64,000 nucleotides of DNA from CAVUCH01 sp963739995 (lineage in GTDB: Bacteria; Acidobacteriota; Vicinamibacteria; Vicinamibacterales; JAENWD01), in contig CAVUCH010000024.1 of assembly GCA_963739995.1 (NCBI GenBank), positions 1 to 64,000 of the forward strand, given 5' to 3'. Of this stretch, positions 1-8,979 are shown piece by piece. Every line of letters starts with the position of its first letter. Positions within the stretch are counted from its first letter, which is position 1. The notes beneath the pieces were generated by a model, which saw only the letters and a program-made list of their open reading frames with translations, was not told the origin of the DNA and made no database searches. The translations under genes were made by a program, and so were the position numbers.

Positions 1-1029
1 CGGCGACGAGCTACCGCTATCGCGTGCGGGCCACCGATGCAGCCGGCAATATGAGTGGATAATCAGCGATCGCGAGTGCGACGACTCCCGCGGCCGTAGA
101 CACGCAGCAGCCTCGGTGCCAACCAATGTGGCGGCCACGGCAGGATCGGCACGCAGATTACGGTTTCGTCGACGCCGTCGAGCGACAACGTGGGGGTAAC
201 GGCGTATCACATCCAGCGGTGCCAGGGGTCGGGCTGCACGGCCTTTGCTGAGATCGGCACGGCGACGACGACCAGCTACAGCAACCCGGGCTGGCGGGGA
301 CGACGAGCTACAGCTATCGCGTGCGGGCCACCGACGCCGCCGGCAATCTCAGCGCTTACTCGAATACCGCGAACGCTACGACGCCGAGCGGCGTGTCAGT
401 GGGCTTGGTGGCGGCCTTTGGGTTTGAGGAGGGGGCGGGGAGCACCACGGCTGACGCCTCGGGCACCGGTAACACGGGCACGATTAGCGGCGCGACCTGG
501 ACGACGCAGGGGCGCTTTGGGAAGGCACTCAGCTTCAACGGGTCGAGCAGCCGGGTGAGCGTGGCGGCGGCCGCGAGTCTGAATCTGGGCGCGGCGATGA
601 CGCTCGAAGGCTCGATCTACCCCACGGCCGCGCAGAGCGGCTGGCGCACCATCCTCCAGCGACAGACGAATGCCTATTTTCTGAATGCGAGCAACAGCAC
701 CGGGCCACTACGGCCGTCGGGCGGCGGCACGTTCGGGACGACCACCACGTTTGTCAGCGGCACCACGGCCAATCCCGTCAATACCTGGACGCACGTGGCG
801 GTGACCTACGACGGCGCGTTGCTGCGGCTGTACATCAACGGAGCACAGGCGGCCAGTCGGCCACAGACGGGCACCATCCAGGCGTCGACCAGCCCGTTGT
901 GGATCGGCGGCAATAGTCCCTATGGCGAGTACTTCCAGGGCATCCTCGACGACATTCGCATCTATAACCGGGCCCTGACCGACGCCGAGATTCAGGGCGA
1001 CATGATCACGCCCGTGCAAGCCGGAGGGG
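1..1029 (+). repeat. Tandem 1.24-kb coding repeat, copy 1 (partial, error-rich left end)
   Basis: First copy of a long tandem repeat encoding the end of one FN3 domain, a second FN3 domain and a LamG-like domain. It aligns with 1237-2268 at an offset of 1236 at its left end and 1239 from about 290 onward. The first 300 bases carry three single-base deletions relative to copy 2 (near 108, 147 and 290) and a TAC-to-TAA change at 60-62. Together these break the frame locally but restore it overall. From 300 onward the copies are nearly identical. The clustering of differences at the window edge suggests poor consensus quality there rather than divergence. Confidence 0.85.
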
Positions 1030-2072
1030 GCCCGGACACGACCTCCCCGACCGTGCCGACCAACGTGACGGGCACGGCGGGATCCAGCACGCAGATTACG
1101 GTCTCGTGGACGGCGTCGAGCGACAACATCGGCGTGACGGGCTATCGCATCGAGCGCTGCCAGGGCTCGGGCTGCACGGCCTTTGCGGAGATCGGCACGG
1201 CGACGACGACCAGCTACAGCAACACGGGCTTGGCAGCGGCGACGAGCTACCGCTATCGCGTGCGGGCCACCGATGCAGCCGGCAATATGAGTGGATACTC
1301 AGCGATCGCGAGTGCGACGACTCCCGCGGCCGTAGACACACAGGCACCCTCGGTGCCAACCAATGTGGCGGCCACGGCAGGATCGAGCACGCAGATTACG
1401 GTTTCGTGGACGCCGTCGAGCGACAACGTGGGGGTAACAGCGTATCGCATCGAGCGGTGCCAGGGGTCGGGCTGCACGGCCTTTGCGGAGATCGGCACGG
1501 CGACGACGACCAGCTACAGCAACCCGGGCTTGGCGGGGACGACGAGCTACAGCTATCGCGTGCGGGCCACCGACGCCGCCGGCAATCTCAGCGCTTACTC
1601 GAATACCGCGACCGCTACGACGCCGAGCGGCGTGTCAGTGGGCTTGGTGGCGGCCTTTGGGTTTGAGGAGGGGGCGGGGAGCACCACGGCTGACGCCTCG
1701 GGCACCGGTAACACGGGCACGATTAGCGGCGCGACCTGGACGACGCAGGGGCGCTTTGGGAAGGCACTCAGCTTCAACGGGTCGAGCAGCCGGGTGAGCG
1801 TGGCGGCGGCCGCGAGTCTGAATCTGGGCGCGGCGATGACGCTCGAAGGCTGGATATACCCCACGGCCGCGCAGAGCGGCTGGCGCACCATCCTCCAGCG
1901 ACAGACGAATGCCTATTTTCTGAATGCGAGCAACAGCACCGGGCCACTACGGCCGTCGGGCGGCGGCACGTTCGGGACGACCACCACGTTTGTCAGCGGC
2001 ACCACGGCCAATCCCGTCAATACCTGGACGCACGTGGCGGTGACCTACGACGGCGCGTTGCTGCGGTTGTAA
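321..2072 (+). CDS. FN3/LamG repeat region of a secreted copper-radical oxidase (5' partial, split by nonsense change)
   Basis: Extracellular adhesion or carbohydrate-binding part of a larger protein that begins before the window. The frame is open from about 290, and the first listed codon is an internal GTG rather than a real start. Domain order: the end of an FN3 domain; a LamG/concanavalin-A-like domain (roughly 415-1020; motif FGFEEGAGS, later DDIRIYNRALTDAEI); two FN3 domains about 290 bp each (1036-1630) that are close copies of each other; then a second LamG domain cut at 2070 by TAA. The equivalent codon in copy 1 is TAC, and the same frame continues after 2072 into the oxidase. The sequence therefore represents one gene split by one base. 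FN3 and LamG modules in secreted bacterial enzymes usually bind polysaccharide or mediate attachment; that role is inferred. Confidence 0.7.
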   Translation: MRATDAAGNLSAYSNTANATTPSGVSVGLVAAFGFEEGAGSTTADASGTGNTGTISGATWTTQGRFGKALSFNGSSSRVSVAAAASLNLGAAMTLEGSIYPTAAQSGWRTILQRQTNAYFLNASNSTGPLRPSGGGTFGTTTTFVSGTTANPVNTWTHVAVTYDGALLRLYINGAQAASRPQTGTIQASTSPLWIGGNSPYGEYFQGILDDIRIYNRALTDAEIQGDMITPVQAGGGPDTTSPTVPTNVTGTAGSSTQITVSWTASSDNIGVTGYRIERCQGSGCTAFAEIGTATTTSYSNTGLAAATSYRYRVRATDAAGNMSGYSAIASATTPAAVDTQAPSVPTNVAATAGSSTQITVSWTPSSDNVGVTAYRIERCQGSGCTAFAEIGTATTTSYSNPGLAGTTSYSYRVRATDAAGNLSAYSNTATATTPSGVSVGLVAAFGFEEGAGSTTADASGTGNTGTISGATWTTQGRFGKALSFNGSSSRVSVAAAASLNLGAAMTLEGWIYPTAAQSGWRTILQRQTNAYFLNASNSTGPLRPSGGGTFGTTTTFVSGTTANPVNTWTHVAVTYDGALLRL

Positions 2073-2268
2073 ATCAACGGAGCACAGGCGGCCAGTCGGC
2101 CACAGACGGGCACCATCCAGGCGTCGACCAGCCCGTTGTGGATCGGCGGCAATAGTCCCTATGGCGAGTACTTCCAGGGCATCCTCGACGACATTCGCAT
2201 CTATAACCGGGCCCTGACCGACGCCGAGATTCAGGGCGACATGATCACGCCCGTGCAAGCCGGAGGGG
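1237..2268 (+). repeat. Tandem 1.24-kb coding repeat, copy 2
   Basis: Second copy of the FN3-LamG repeat. It keeps the reading frame until a TAC-to-TAA change at 2070-2072, where copy 1 reads TAC at the equivalent codon. Similarity to copy 1 stops just after the codons for VQAGG, where the oxidase-specific sequence begins. Near identity over about 1 kb implies recent duplication or gene conversion, and it makes assembly of this locus unreliable. Confidence 0.85.
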
Positions 2269-3917
2269 CAGCTCCTCCAGCTATCACCATCTCTGCGCCC
2301 GAGCCTGGCTCCACGTTGAGTGGAACGGCAAGTTTCGCCGTCACCGTCACGAGCGGCACGGTTCAGGGCGTGCAGTTCCAAGTGGACGGCGTGAATGTTG
2401 GTCCCGTGGTGACCGCACCCTACACGCTTGCATTCGACACGCGCCAGTTTTCGAACGGAACGCACACGATCGGTGCCTATGCCTGGGACATCCAGAGAAC
2501 GGTGGTAACTGCCACGACGGTGACCGTGCAATTCTCGAACACGAACCCGGGCAACCCGGCACAGACCGGCCTGTGGTCTGGAGTCTTTTCGTGGCCGCTC
2601 GTCTCGGTGCACATCAATCTGCTGAAGAATGGGAAGGTTCTGGCTTGGGATCGGATGAACAGCGGGAATCCCGATCCTCAGGTGTGGGATCCGTTGACGA
2701 GCGGATTCACACCGGCGGCAACGAACGATGGCTACAATCTGTTCTGTGCCGGCCAGGCCATACTGCCGGACGGCCGGCTCATATCGGTGGGCGGCCATAT
2801 CTCCGACCACGTCGGCCTGCCCGCAGCACAGATCTTCGATGCGGCGTCGAACGTCTGGACTTCGACGCCCAATATGACCTACGCCCGCTGGTACCCCACG
2901 GTCACCACACTGTCGGACGGTCGGGTGCTCGTGCTGTCGGGTGAGGTCAATTGTCGGGGGTGTTACGCAGCCGTCCCAGAGATCTATGACCCGTCAGCCA
3001 ACAGCTGGGTGACCGTACCCTCCGCATCGCTCAGCATTCCCTGGTATCCTCACGCCTTCGTGCTGCCAGACGGTCGGGTAGTGACCGCTGGGACGACAGA
3101 AAAGCCGTTCACCACGAACGTGCTGAACATCCAGACGCAGGCATGGTCGACCGTCGACTCACGCTTCCTCAGCGGATACAGTTCGGCGATGTACGTTCCC
3201 GGCAAGATCCTGAAGACGGGCTCATCGACCGACTCGGGTGGTAGCGGCAATTCGTCTGCGCAAGCGTGGGTGCTCGACATGACGCTGCCTGCGCCCCAGT
3301 GGCGGCAGATCGCATCCATGGCGTTTCCGCGTGCGTATCACGTGGAGACCATTCTTCCCGACGGCACGGTCTTGGTCACAGGCGGGGGGAGGACGATCGG
3401 CGCCTACGATGTTGCAAACGCGGTGTCCCAAGCTGAGCTGTGGTCTCCGGCGACGGAAACATGGGCGACCCTCGCCAGCATGAACGCTCCGCGCCTGTAC
3501 CATGGGACAGCCCTGCTCCTTCCCGATGCGCGGGTGTTGGTGGCCGGCGGGGGGCGAAGCCCGGGTCCGGATCCTCGCGACCAGGAGAATGCGGAAATTT
3601 TCGCGCCGCCCTATCTGTTCAGAGGACCTCGACCGACGATTAGCGCGGCTCCCACACGACTGACACTAGGTCAGAACTTCGCGGTGACCACCCCAGACGC
3701 CGCCCGGATTAGCAAGGTGACGCTCGTGGCCGCCGGTGCGATGACGCACGGGTTCAACATGAGTCAGCGGTTTCTGCCGCTTTCGTTCACGGTCGCGGGA
3801 AACACGCTGACGGTGGCTGCGCCGGCCAACGCCAATCTCGCGCCGCCTGGCGTATACTTGCTGTTTGTCATCGATTCGAATGGCGTACCTTCGGTTGGAT
3901 CGTTCGTCACGTTCTGA
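2136..3917 (+). CDS. Galactose-oxidase-like copper-radical oxidase (AA5-type), C-terminal part
   Basis: Secreted oxidase expected to oxidise primary alcohols or aldehydes with release of hydrogen peroxide, using a mononuclear copper and a Cys-Tyr radical. Residues 1-44 finish the second LamG domain. An Ig-like domain follows (about 48-130), then a kelch-type seven-bladed propeller (about 145-490) and the DUF1929 C-terminal domain (about 495-593). Residues matching the galactose-oxidase site are visible: Cys204 in LFCAG, Tyr253 in ARWYPT, the Tyr455-His456 pair in RLYHG and His538 in MTHGF. Their spacing resembles galactose oxidase. The frame equals that of 321-2072, so the natural product is probably one polypeptide. 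The first codon used here (TTG) is only the first possible start after the stop. Substrate is unknown. Confidence 0.85.
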   Translation: MWIGGNSPYGEYFQGILDDIRIYNRALTDAEIQGDMITPVQAGGAAPPAITISAPEPGSTLSGTASFAVTVTSGTVQGVQFQVDGVNVGPVVTAPYTLAFDTRQFSNGTHTIGAYAWDIQRTVVTATTVTVQFSNTNPGNPAQTGLWSGVFSWPLVSVHINLLKNGKVLAWDRMNSGNPDPQVWDPLTSGFTPAATNDGYNLFCAGQAILPDGRLISVGGHISDHVGLPAAQIFDAASNVWTSTPNMTYARWYPTVTTLSDGRVLVLSGEVNCRGCYAAVPEIYDPSANSWVTVPSASLSIPWYPHAFVLPDGRVVTAGTTEKPFTTNVLNIQTQAWSTVDSRFLSGYSSAMYVPGKILKTGSSTDSGGSGNSSAQAWVLDMTLPAPQWRQIASMAFPRAYHVETILPDGTVLVTGGGRTIGAYDVANAVSQAELWSPATETWATLASMNAPRLYHGTALLLPDARVLVAGGGRSPGPDPRDQENAEIFAPPYLFRGPRPTISAAPTRLTLGQNFAVTTPDAARISKVTLVAAGAMTHGFNMSQRFLPLSFTVAGNTLTVAAPANANLAPPGVYLLFVIDSNGVPSVGSFVTF

Positions 3918-4190
3918 TCTGGTGCGTGCGGGCGCACTCGCGACCCGTTGACAGACTTTAGTCTCCGGCAACACGGACATCGGCAGGTACAGTACCGGGG
4001 AGATGCGACGAATAGCCAAAGAGCAGCCCCAATATCTCGAATCGCCAGTCGCCTTGGGAAGTGAGGCATTGGCGGACTCTTTGCTCGTCGAGATGACGAC
4101 TGGCTTCGGCAGGACCGGGGTGGCTCCTGTTGGTACCGCATCCGGCTGAGCGTCCATCAGGCCGGGAATCCCCGGCAATCTCGAATCTCA

Positions 4191-5225
4191 ATGAAAATAC
4201 TCCTTACTGGCCACCGTGGATACATTGGTTCGGTCATGTCGGGTATCCTGCAGCGGGCGGGACACGACGTAACCGGTCTCGATGCGGATTTTTACAGGGG
4301 CTGCGACTTTGGTCCGGCCGGCCCTGCGATACCGTCGCTCGGCCAGGACGTTCGTAACGTTGAAGTAGATGATCTCTGCGGCTTTGACGCGGTCATCCAC
4401 CTGGCTGCGTTGTCGAACGATCCGCTGGGCTGTCTCGACGAAGCTCGCACTTACGAAATCAATCACCACGGCAGCGTGCAGCTGGCAACGCGTGCGAAGG
4501 CGGCCGGCGTATCACGCTTTCTGTTCGCGTCGTCCTGCAGCTTGTATGGCGCCGCCGGCGACGCCCTTCTTGACGAGAGCGCCTCGTTCCGCCCGGTTAC
4601 GGCGTATGGCCGGTCAAAGGTCCTCGCCGAGACCGACGTCGCGAGCCTTGCGGACGGATCCTTCAGCCCGACGTTTTTGCGCAATGCCACCGCCTATGGG
4701 GTATCGCCCCGCCTGAGGGCCGACATCGTCGTCAACAATCTCGTGGGCATGGCCTATACGACCGGTGACGTGCTCATCCAGAGCGACGGCACGCCGTGGC
4801 GGCCGCTGATTCACGTCCGAGACATCGCACGCGCCTTTCTCGCCGTGCTGCAGGCGCCACGGGCGGCCGTCCACAACGAAGCCTTCAACGTCGGCAGCAC
4901 GCAAGAGAACTATATGGTCCGCGACGTCGCCGAGATCGTCCGGGCTGTGGTGCCCGGTTGCTCGATCAGGTACGCGGAAGGAGCGGGTCCTGACCCGCGA
5001 TGCTATCGCGTGAGCTGTGACAAGCTGCTGAGGCACGTTCCCGATTTCCGGACCGAATGGAACGTGCGTCGCGGTGTCGAGGAGCTGTACAAGAGCTTCG
5101 TTCGGTACCGACTGACGAGTGACATGTTCCGTCAGTACATGCGTTTGACACGCATACAGGAGTTTCTCGCCGACGGACGACTCGACAGCGCCCTGCGCTG
5201 GCCAACGCCGACCGTAGTCGTCTAG
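4191..5225 (+). CDS. NAD-dependent epimerase/dehydratase (extended SDR)
   Basis: Nucleotide-sugar epimerase or dehydratase family enzyme, 344 aa, the usual length. The N-terminal Rossmann motif is TGHRGYIGS (residues 6-14) and the catalytic Tyr-Lys pair lies in AYGRSK, with an upstream Ser in SSCSLYG. The C-terminal 40 residues are not typical of GalE. The gene is followed 39 bp later by a glucose-1-phosphate cytidylyltransferase and then a PIG-L deacetylase, so it probably modifies a nucleotide-linked sugar for a surface polysaccharide or glycan. The exact substrate (CDP-, UDP- or GDP-sugar) cannot be told. The ATG is the first after a 273-bp spacer; no strong ribosome site is visible. Confidence 0.85.
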   Translation: MKILLTGHRGYIGSVMSGILQRAGHDVTGLDADFYRGCDFGPAGPAIPSLGQDVRNVEVDDLCGFDAVIHLAALSNDPLGCLDEARTYEINHHGSVQLATRAKAAGVSRFLFASSCSLYGAAGDALLDESASFRPVTAYGRSKVLAETDVASLADGSFSPTFLRNATAYGVSPRLRADIVVNNLVGMAYTTGDVLIQSDGTPWRPLIHVRDIARAFLAVLQAPRAAVHNEAFNVGSTQENYMVRDVAEIVRAVVPGCSIRYAEGAGPDPRCYRVSCDKLLRHVPDFRTEWNVRRGVEELYKSFVRYRLTSDMFRQYMRLTRIQEFLADGRLDSALRWPTPTVVV

Positions 5226-5264
5226 GCTAGCGGGTGAATCTCCACCGTGCAGGAGACATGATCG

Positions 5265-6080
5265 ATGAAGGTAGTTCTTTTCTGTGGCGGCTTGGGATTG
5301 AGGATCCGCGAATCACAGGAAAATGTCGCCAAGCCCATGGCCACAATAGGTTATCGGCCCATCCTGTGGCACGTGATGAAGTACTATGCTCATTTCGGGC
5401 ACAAGGATTTCGTGCTGTGCCTCGGTTATCGTGGCGATGCCATCAAGAACTACTTCCTCAACTACAGCGAATGCGTGTCGAACGATTTCGTTTTGTCGGA
5501 AGGCGGCAAGAAGCTGGAGCTGATGGGTCAAGACATTCACGATTGGCGGATTACGTTCGTCGAAACCGGCGCCACAGCCAACATCGGCCAGCGCCTGTGG
5601 GCCGTCCAGCGGCACGTCGCCAACGACGAGGTGTTTCTCGCAAATTACAGCGACGGGCTGACGGATCTGTCGTTTCCGCATCAGCTCGCGCACTTCACCC
5701 AGCAGAATGCGGTGGCGAGTTTTGTCAGCGTGCGGCCGAATCTCAGCTACCATGTGGTCTCGGCCGAGCCCGACGGACGTGTGACCAGTATTCAAGAGAT
5801 TCGGCGCGCATCGATTCGCATCAACGGGGGCTTCTTCATCCTGCGACCCGATATCTTCGACTACATGCGATTCGGCGAGGAGCTCGTGTGTGAGCCCTTC
5901 CAGCGGCTGATTGGTGCCCGCCGGCTGGCGGCGTACGAATACGATGGGTTCTGGATGTCGATGGACACGTTCAAGGACCGGCAGCAACTCGAGGAAATCT
6001 ACGCGACGGGGCGGGCGCCCTGGGAGCTCTGGAACGGCGATGCGGCTGGATCGAGTCACCATCCGCTCATAGCCGTTTAG
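5265..6080 (+). CDS. rfbF: Glucose-1-phosphate cytidylyltransferase-like nucleotidyltransferase
   Basis: Forms an NDP-sugar (CDP-glucose in characterised members) from a sugar 1-phosphate and NTP. The protein has 271 aa; the family is about 255-260. The nucleotide-binding start reads VVLFCGGLGLRIRE with a downstream KPM, the signature of sugar nucleotidyltransferases. ANYSDGLTD supplies the metal-binding Asp region, and GGFFIL and YDGFWMSMDTFKD are typical of the RfbF group. It lies between the epimerase and the PIG-L gene on the same strand, consistent with one polysaccharide operon. No CDP-glucose 4,6-dehydratase is next to it, so the end product may differ from the CDP-3,6-dideoxyhexoses of enteric O antigens. 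Confidence 0.85.
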   Translation: MKVVLFCGGLGLRIRESQENVAKPMATIGYRPILWHVMKYYAHFGHKDFVLCLGYRGDAIKNYFLNYSECVSNDFVLSEGGKKLELMGQDIHDWRITFVETGATANIGQRLWAVQRHVANDEVFLANYSDGLTDLSFPHQLAHFTQQNAVASFVSVRPNLSYHVVSAEPDGRVTSIQEIRRASIRINGGFFILRPDIFDYMRFGEELVCEPFQRLIGARRLAAYEYDGFWMSMDTFKDRQQLEEIYATGRAPWELWNGDAAGSSHHPLIAV

Positions 6081-6095
6081 CGGATCAGCCACTCG

Positions 6096-6801
6096 ATGCT
6101 GCCGCTGAATCTGGCGCCTCTCTCGCGGCGTCCGCTTCGGGTGCTCTGCCTTGGCGCCCACTCCGATGACATCGAGATCGGCTGTGGTGGCTTGATCCTC
6201 TCGCTGATCAAACTCCTACCCGACATCGAATTCCACTGGGCCGTCTTTTCTGCGCCGCCTGGACGCGACGCCGAAGCACGTGCCAGTGCTCGAGCCTTCC
6301 TAAGCGGTGTGCATCGACAGCGGGTGCTACTCGACGGGTTTCGCGACGGCTTTTTTCCTTATCAGGGCTCCGCCATCAAAGAAGCCTTCGAACGCCTGAA
6401 ACAGGAGGTCGATGTGGATCTCATCCTCACCCATCATCGCGACGATCGGCACCAGGATCACCGGGTGCTTGCCGATCTCACGTGGAATACGTTCCGAGAC
6501 CACTGGATCCTCGAGTACCGAGGTCCCGAAATACGATGGTGACCTGGGGCGGCCCAACGTATTCGTGCCGCTGGATCGGGAAATCTGCGAACGCAAGGTG
6601 ACCTATCTCGAACGCGCATTCGGCAGCCAGCGCGACAAGCACTGGTTCTCCGCCGAGACCTTCATGGGGCTGATGCGAATCCGCGGATTGGAGTGCCGCG
6701 CGCCAAGCGGCTTTGCCGAAGCGTTCTACGGGCGCAAGACAGTGCTCGGCTTGCTGTCGTCCGAAACCGAAACACCCGGTGCTGATCCCGGACCTTCCTG
6801 A
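6096..6801 (+). CDS. PIG-L family deacetylase, interrupted by a 1-nt insertion
   Basis: Zinc-dependent N-acetylglucosamine deacetylase family (LmbE/PIG-L). Metal-site motifs are visible: HSDD near residue 22 and HHRDDRHQDH near residue 113. The first frame runs 6096-6542 and the second continues to 6801. Conceptually removing one C at 6518-6519 (context GAGTACCGAG) joins LEY to EVPKYDGDLG, a run conserved in these proteins. The extra base sits at a GTAC site. The ATG is 13 bp after the cytidylyltransferase stop, implying operon expression. The 3' end overlaps the convergent glycosyltransferase by 76 bp. Likely role: deacetylation of a sugar in surface glycan synthesis. Confidence 0.8.
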
Positions 6802-7790
6802 TAATTGAGCGCGAGGAACGCCGGCTGGCATCGGTCACGACGATACGTGGCCGATGTTCCACGCCTGAAGCCTGACAATGCCCTCGCGACCGCCCGGTCG
6901 GCCAACCACCCGCTGATGGCTCGGTAACACCGTAGACGTGTACGCCCGTCGAGCCGTGCGCGTCCGACTGCCGCCACGTAGGCTGCGATCAGGCGGAGCC
7001 GCAGAATCGAGGGGGCGTTCACGACCAGCGGATCCACCCCTTCGGCGCGGGTGACGATGGATGATTTCGTATATGCTCGTCCGGGATGATCCCTATTGAA
7101 AAACTCTTCGCCGACAATCTCGCAGAACTTCCCGTGCAGTGACAACTCGGCGAGGAGCACGTGATCGGTTGCGGCATTGCTTGCCATGAGCCCGGTCAGA
7201 CTCATGGCCTGCGCTCGAACGACCCCGAACAACGGTGTGCCCCAGAACGGAGCGTGCATCAGACGAGCGAACCGAACAGCCGGATCGGGGGATGTCACAT
7301 CCGGCCCAGAGGCATGCGGCTGCGTGATTCGCCCGTGCTCGTCGATGCCCACGGGCCTCGCATGCGCGAGCACGACGCCGGGATCACGCTCGAGAACCTC
7401 GACACAGCGCCGGAGGAAGTCCCTTCCGCAGAGGTCGTCGTATGCGGCCCACTTGAAGAACTGCCCCGAAGAAAGTCGGAAGGCCTGGTTGAAGTTGCCG
7501 GCCAGCCCGACGTTGATCCGGTTCCGGACATAACGCACACGCTTGTCACTGGCGACGTAGTCGAGCGCAATCTCTCTCGTTCGGTCGGTGGATGCGTTGT
7601 CCGAGATGATCAGCTCAAAATCCTCATAGGTCTGTGCCAGGAGCGACTCGATTGTTTCTCCGAGGTACCGCTCACTGTCGAAGACTGTCAAACCGATGCT
7701 CACCTGCGGCACGATCGATTCCCCATTGCGGATGATCACAAGCCCTTGAATTGAGCTATTGATCCGCCACTCGCTCGAGCCAGATCTCAC
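6726..7790 (-). CDS. Glycosyltransferase family 2
   Basis: GT-A fold transferase of about 340 aa that moves a sugar from a nucleotide donor to a growing glycan, probably at the cytoplasmic face of the membrane. The N-terminal half has VSIGLTVFDSERYL, then IISDNASTDRTRE and AAYDD as the donor and metal-binding region. No clear membrane helix is seen. The longest frame starts at 7790, overlapping the upstream gene by 35 bp. A GTG at 7739, preceded by AAGGG and closer to the first conserved strand, is an equally good start. It is downstream of and coupled to the two-domain Cys-rich gene, and converges on the PIG-L gene with an overlap. Confidence 0.85.
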   Translation of the reverse strand: MRSGSSEWRINSSIQGLVIIRNGESIVPQVSIGLTVFDSERYLGETIESLLAQTYEDFELIISDNASTDRTREIALDYVASDKRVRYVRNRINVGLAGNFNQAFRLSSGQFFKWAAYDDLCGRDFLRRCVEVLERDPGVVLAHARPVGIDEHGRITQPHASGPDVTSPDPAVRFARLMHAPFWGTPLFGVVRAQAMSLTGLMASNAATDHVLLAELSLHGKFCEIVGEEFFNRDHPGRAYTKSSIVTRAEGVDPLVVNAPSILRLRLIAAYVAAVGRARLDGRTRLRCYRAISGWLADRAVARALSGFRRGTSATYRRDRCQPAFLALNYQEGPGSAPGVSVSDDSKPSTVLRP

Positions 7791-8979
7791 GCCAATACGG
7801 GTAGATCGCCCGGGGACAGAACTGGTGGTATTCCCCAGTGCACGTGACGTTCTCGAGAATAATGCAGTCCGACCCGATGTGCTTCATCTTGCCGGTGCCT
7901 TCCTCGATGATGCGATCGACCCGACGGAGCACGCGAGCAGTCCTGCCACAAAATCTGAGCATCTCGACATCGAAGGACAACCCGCGGTTCCGGTTCCGGG
8001 TGTCGAGCGTGCTCACGATTTCCGCCTTGCTTTTGATCCGCACGGTCTCGCCCGGCCGCAAGTGCAGGTGAGCCGACGGCGTTTTAGTCAGTCGTCCTTC
8101 CAGATGCGGATACCTCCTGCCGCCGTTGATGAGAGGCAGGTCTGGGACGCATTTTTTGTAAAGGGTTTGAAATCTGTTGTATACGCCGATACTGAGGCCG
8201 CGAATCGCGGCCCGCACCGTTACGTTGCCGGAGCGCACATCTCGCCAGTATTGTCTCGGATCCTCCAGCCGAAGGGGCGTGGTCGCCCTGTTGAGCTCGG
8301 TCGCCTGACATGAATAGATGCTCTCCGAGGGATCGCACTCGTGTGGCCTGACGGCAGTATCCGCGAGCGCTGTTTCAGTACACTGGGAGCGCTGCTCCTT
8401 GACCCGGCATTCCTCAAGCGGGGCCGTGTGATCGAACGCCGGGAGCTGAGCTTCCCGATCCCGCGAACGCTTCGCGCTCACTCTCTTGAGCCACGCCTCT
8501 TTCCAATAAATCAGGCATCCAGCCTGACAGCCTCCATGCGCCTCTCCGTCGCAACGGACGCCTTCAAGGTGCACGGCGGAACTCATACGCCTCATGCTCT
8601 TGAACTCGATCCGGTCGCATGCCTTTTCGGCCCGTTTCGAGATCCTGAAGCGGCTTCCGCAGTACTTAAGCATCTCCGGCATGAACGGCAGGGAATCGAG
8701 CCGACCATTCTCGTCGAGCGTCGCCAGGATCTCCTCCGGGGCTCTCACTTCGACCACCTCGCCTACTCCGAGCTCGACAACCGAGCCGGCGACCCTGTTG
8801 GCGGGCAGCAGCGCGCACGTAATTCTCTGCATCGTTTGCACGAGCGTCACCCGAGAGATGGCCACCGTCAGGACGGGACTCTTGTCGGCGCCCCTCAATT
8901 CACGACCAGACAACCAACCACACGATTGCCCGCCTGGCCGGCGTAATGGATACGGCTGAACCGTCTGAGAGCTGGCCAA
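7756..8979 (-). CDS. Conserved Cys-rich protein with two copies of a polysaccharide-cluster-associated domain
   Basis: Function unknown. The protein contains two related domains of about 95 residues, near 70-167 and 305-404 of the longest frame. Each has a stretch reading GE.V....EI..TLD, then EMLRFCG or EMLKYCG, then a basic segment, a Cys-x-Gly, a Cys-containing pair of loops and a final Y-W-[KR]-E-x-W-L-[KR]-R-V. The linker holds a further conserved stretch (YSCQATEL, DPRQYWRDV). From memory, proteins of this type occur beside exopolysaccharide and glycosyltransferase genes. The conserved Cys residues could bind metal or iron-sulfur, which is inference. The likely start is the ATG at 8832, because residues before it are not conserved-looking. 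Its stop overlaps the glycosyltransferase start. Confidence 0.7.
   Translation of the reverse strand: MASSQTVQPYPLRRPGGQSCGWLSGRELRGADKSPVLTVAISRVTLVQTMQRITCALLPANRVAGSVVELGVGEVVEVRAPEEILATLDENGRLDSLPFMPEMLKYCGSRFRISKRAEKACDRIEFKSMRRMSSAVHLEGVRCDGEAHGGCQAGCLIYWKEAWLKRVSAKRSRDREAQLPAFDHTAPLEECRVKEQRSQCTETALADTAVRPHECDPSESIYSCQATELNRATTPLRLEDPRQYWRDVRSGNVTVRAAIRGLSIGVYNRFQTLYKKCVPDLPLINGGRRYPHLEGRLTKTPSAHLHLRPGETVRIKSKAEIVSTLDTRNRNRGLSFDVEMLRFCGRTARVLRRVDRIIEEGTGKMKHIGSDCIILENVTCTGEYHQFCPRAIYPYWREIWLERVADQ

Noticed and set aside
3948..3953. TTGACA at 3948 as a -35 for the epimerase gene
   Set aside because: No -10-like hexamer at 16-18 nt spacing; it lies 237 nt before the start codon.
6500..6560. 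Programmed ribosomal frameshift in the PIG-L gene
   Set aside because: No slippery heptamer is present, and the same kind of indel occurs at GTAC sites in unrelated genes, so an error is simpler.
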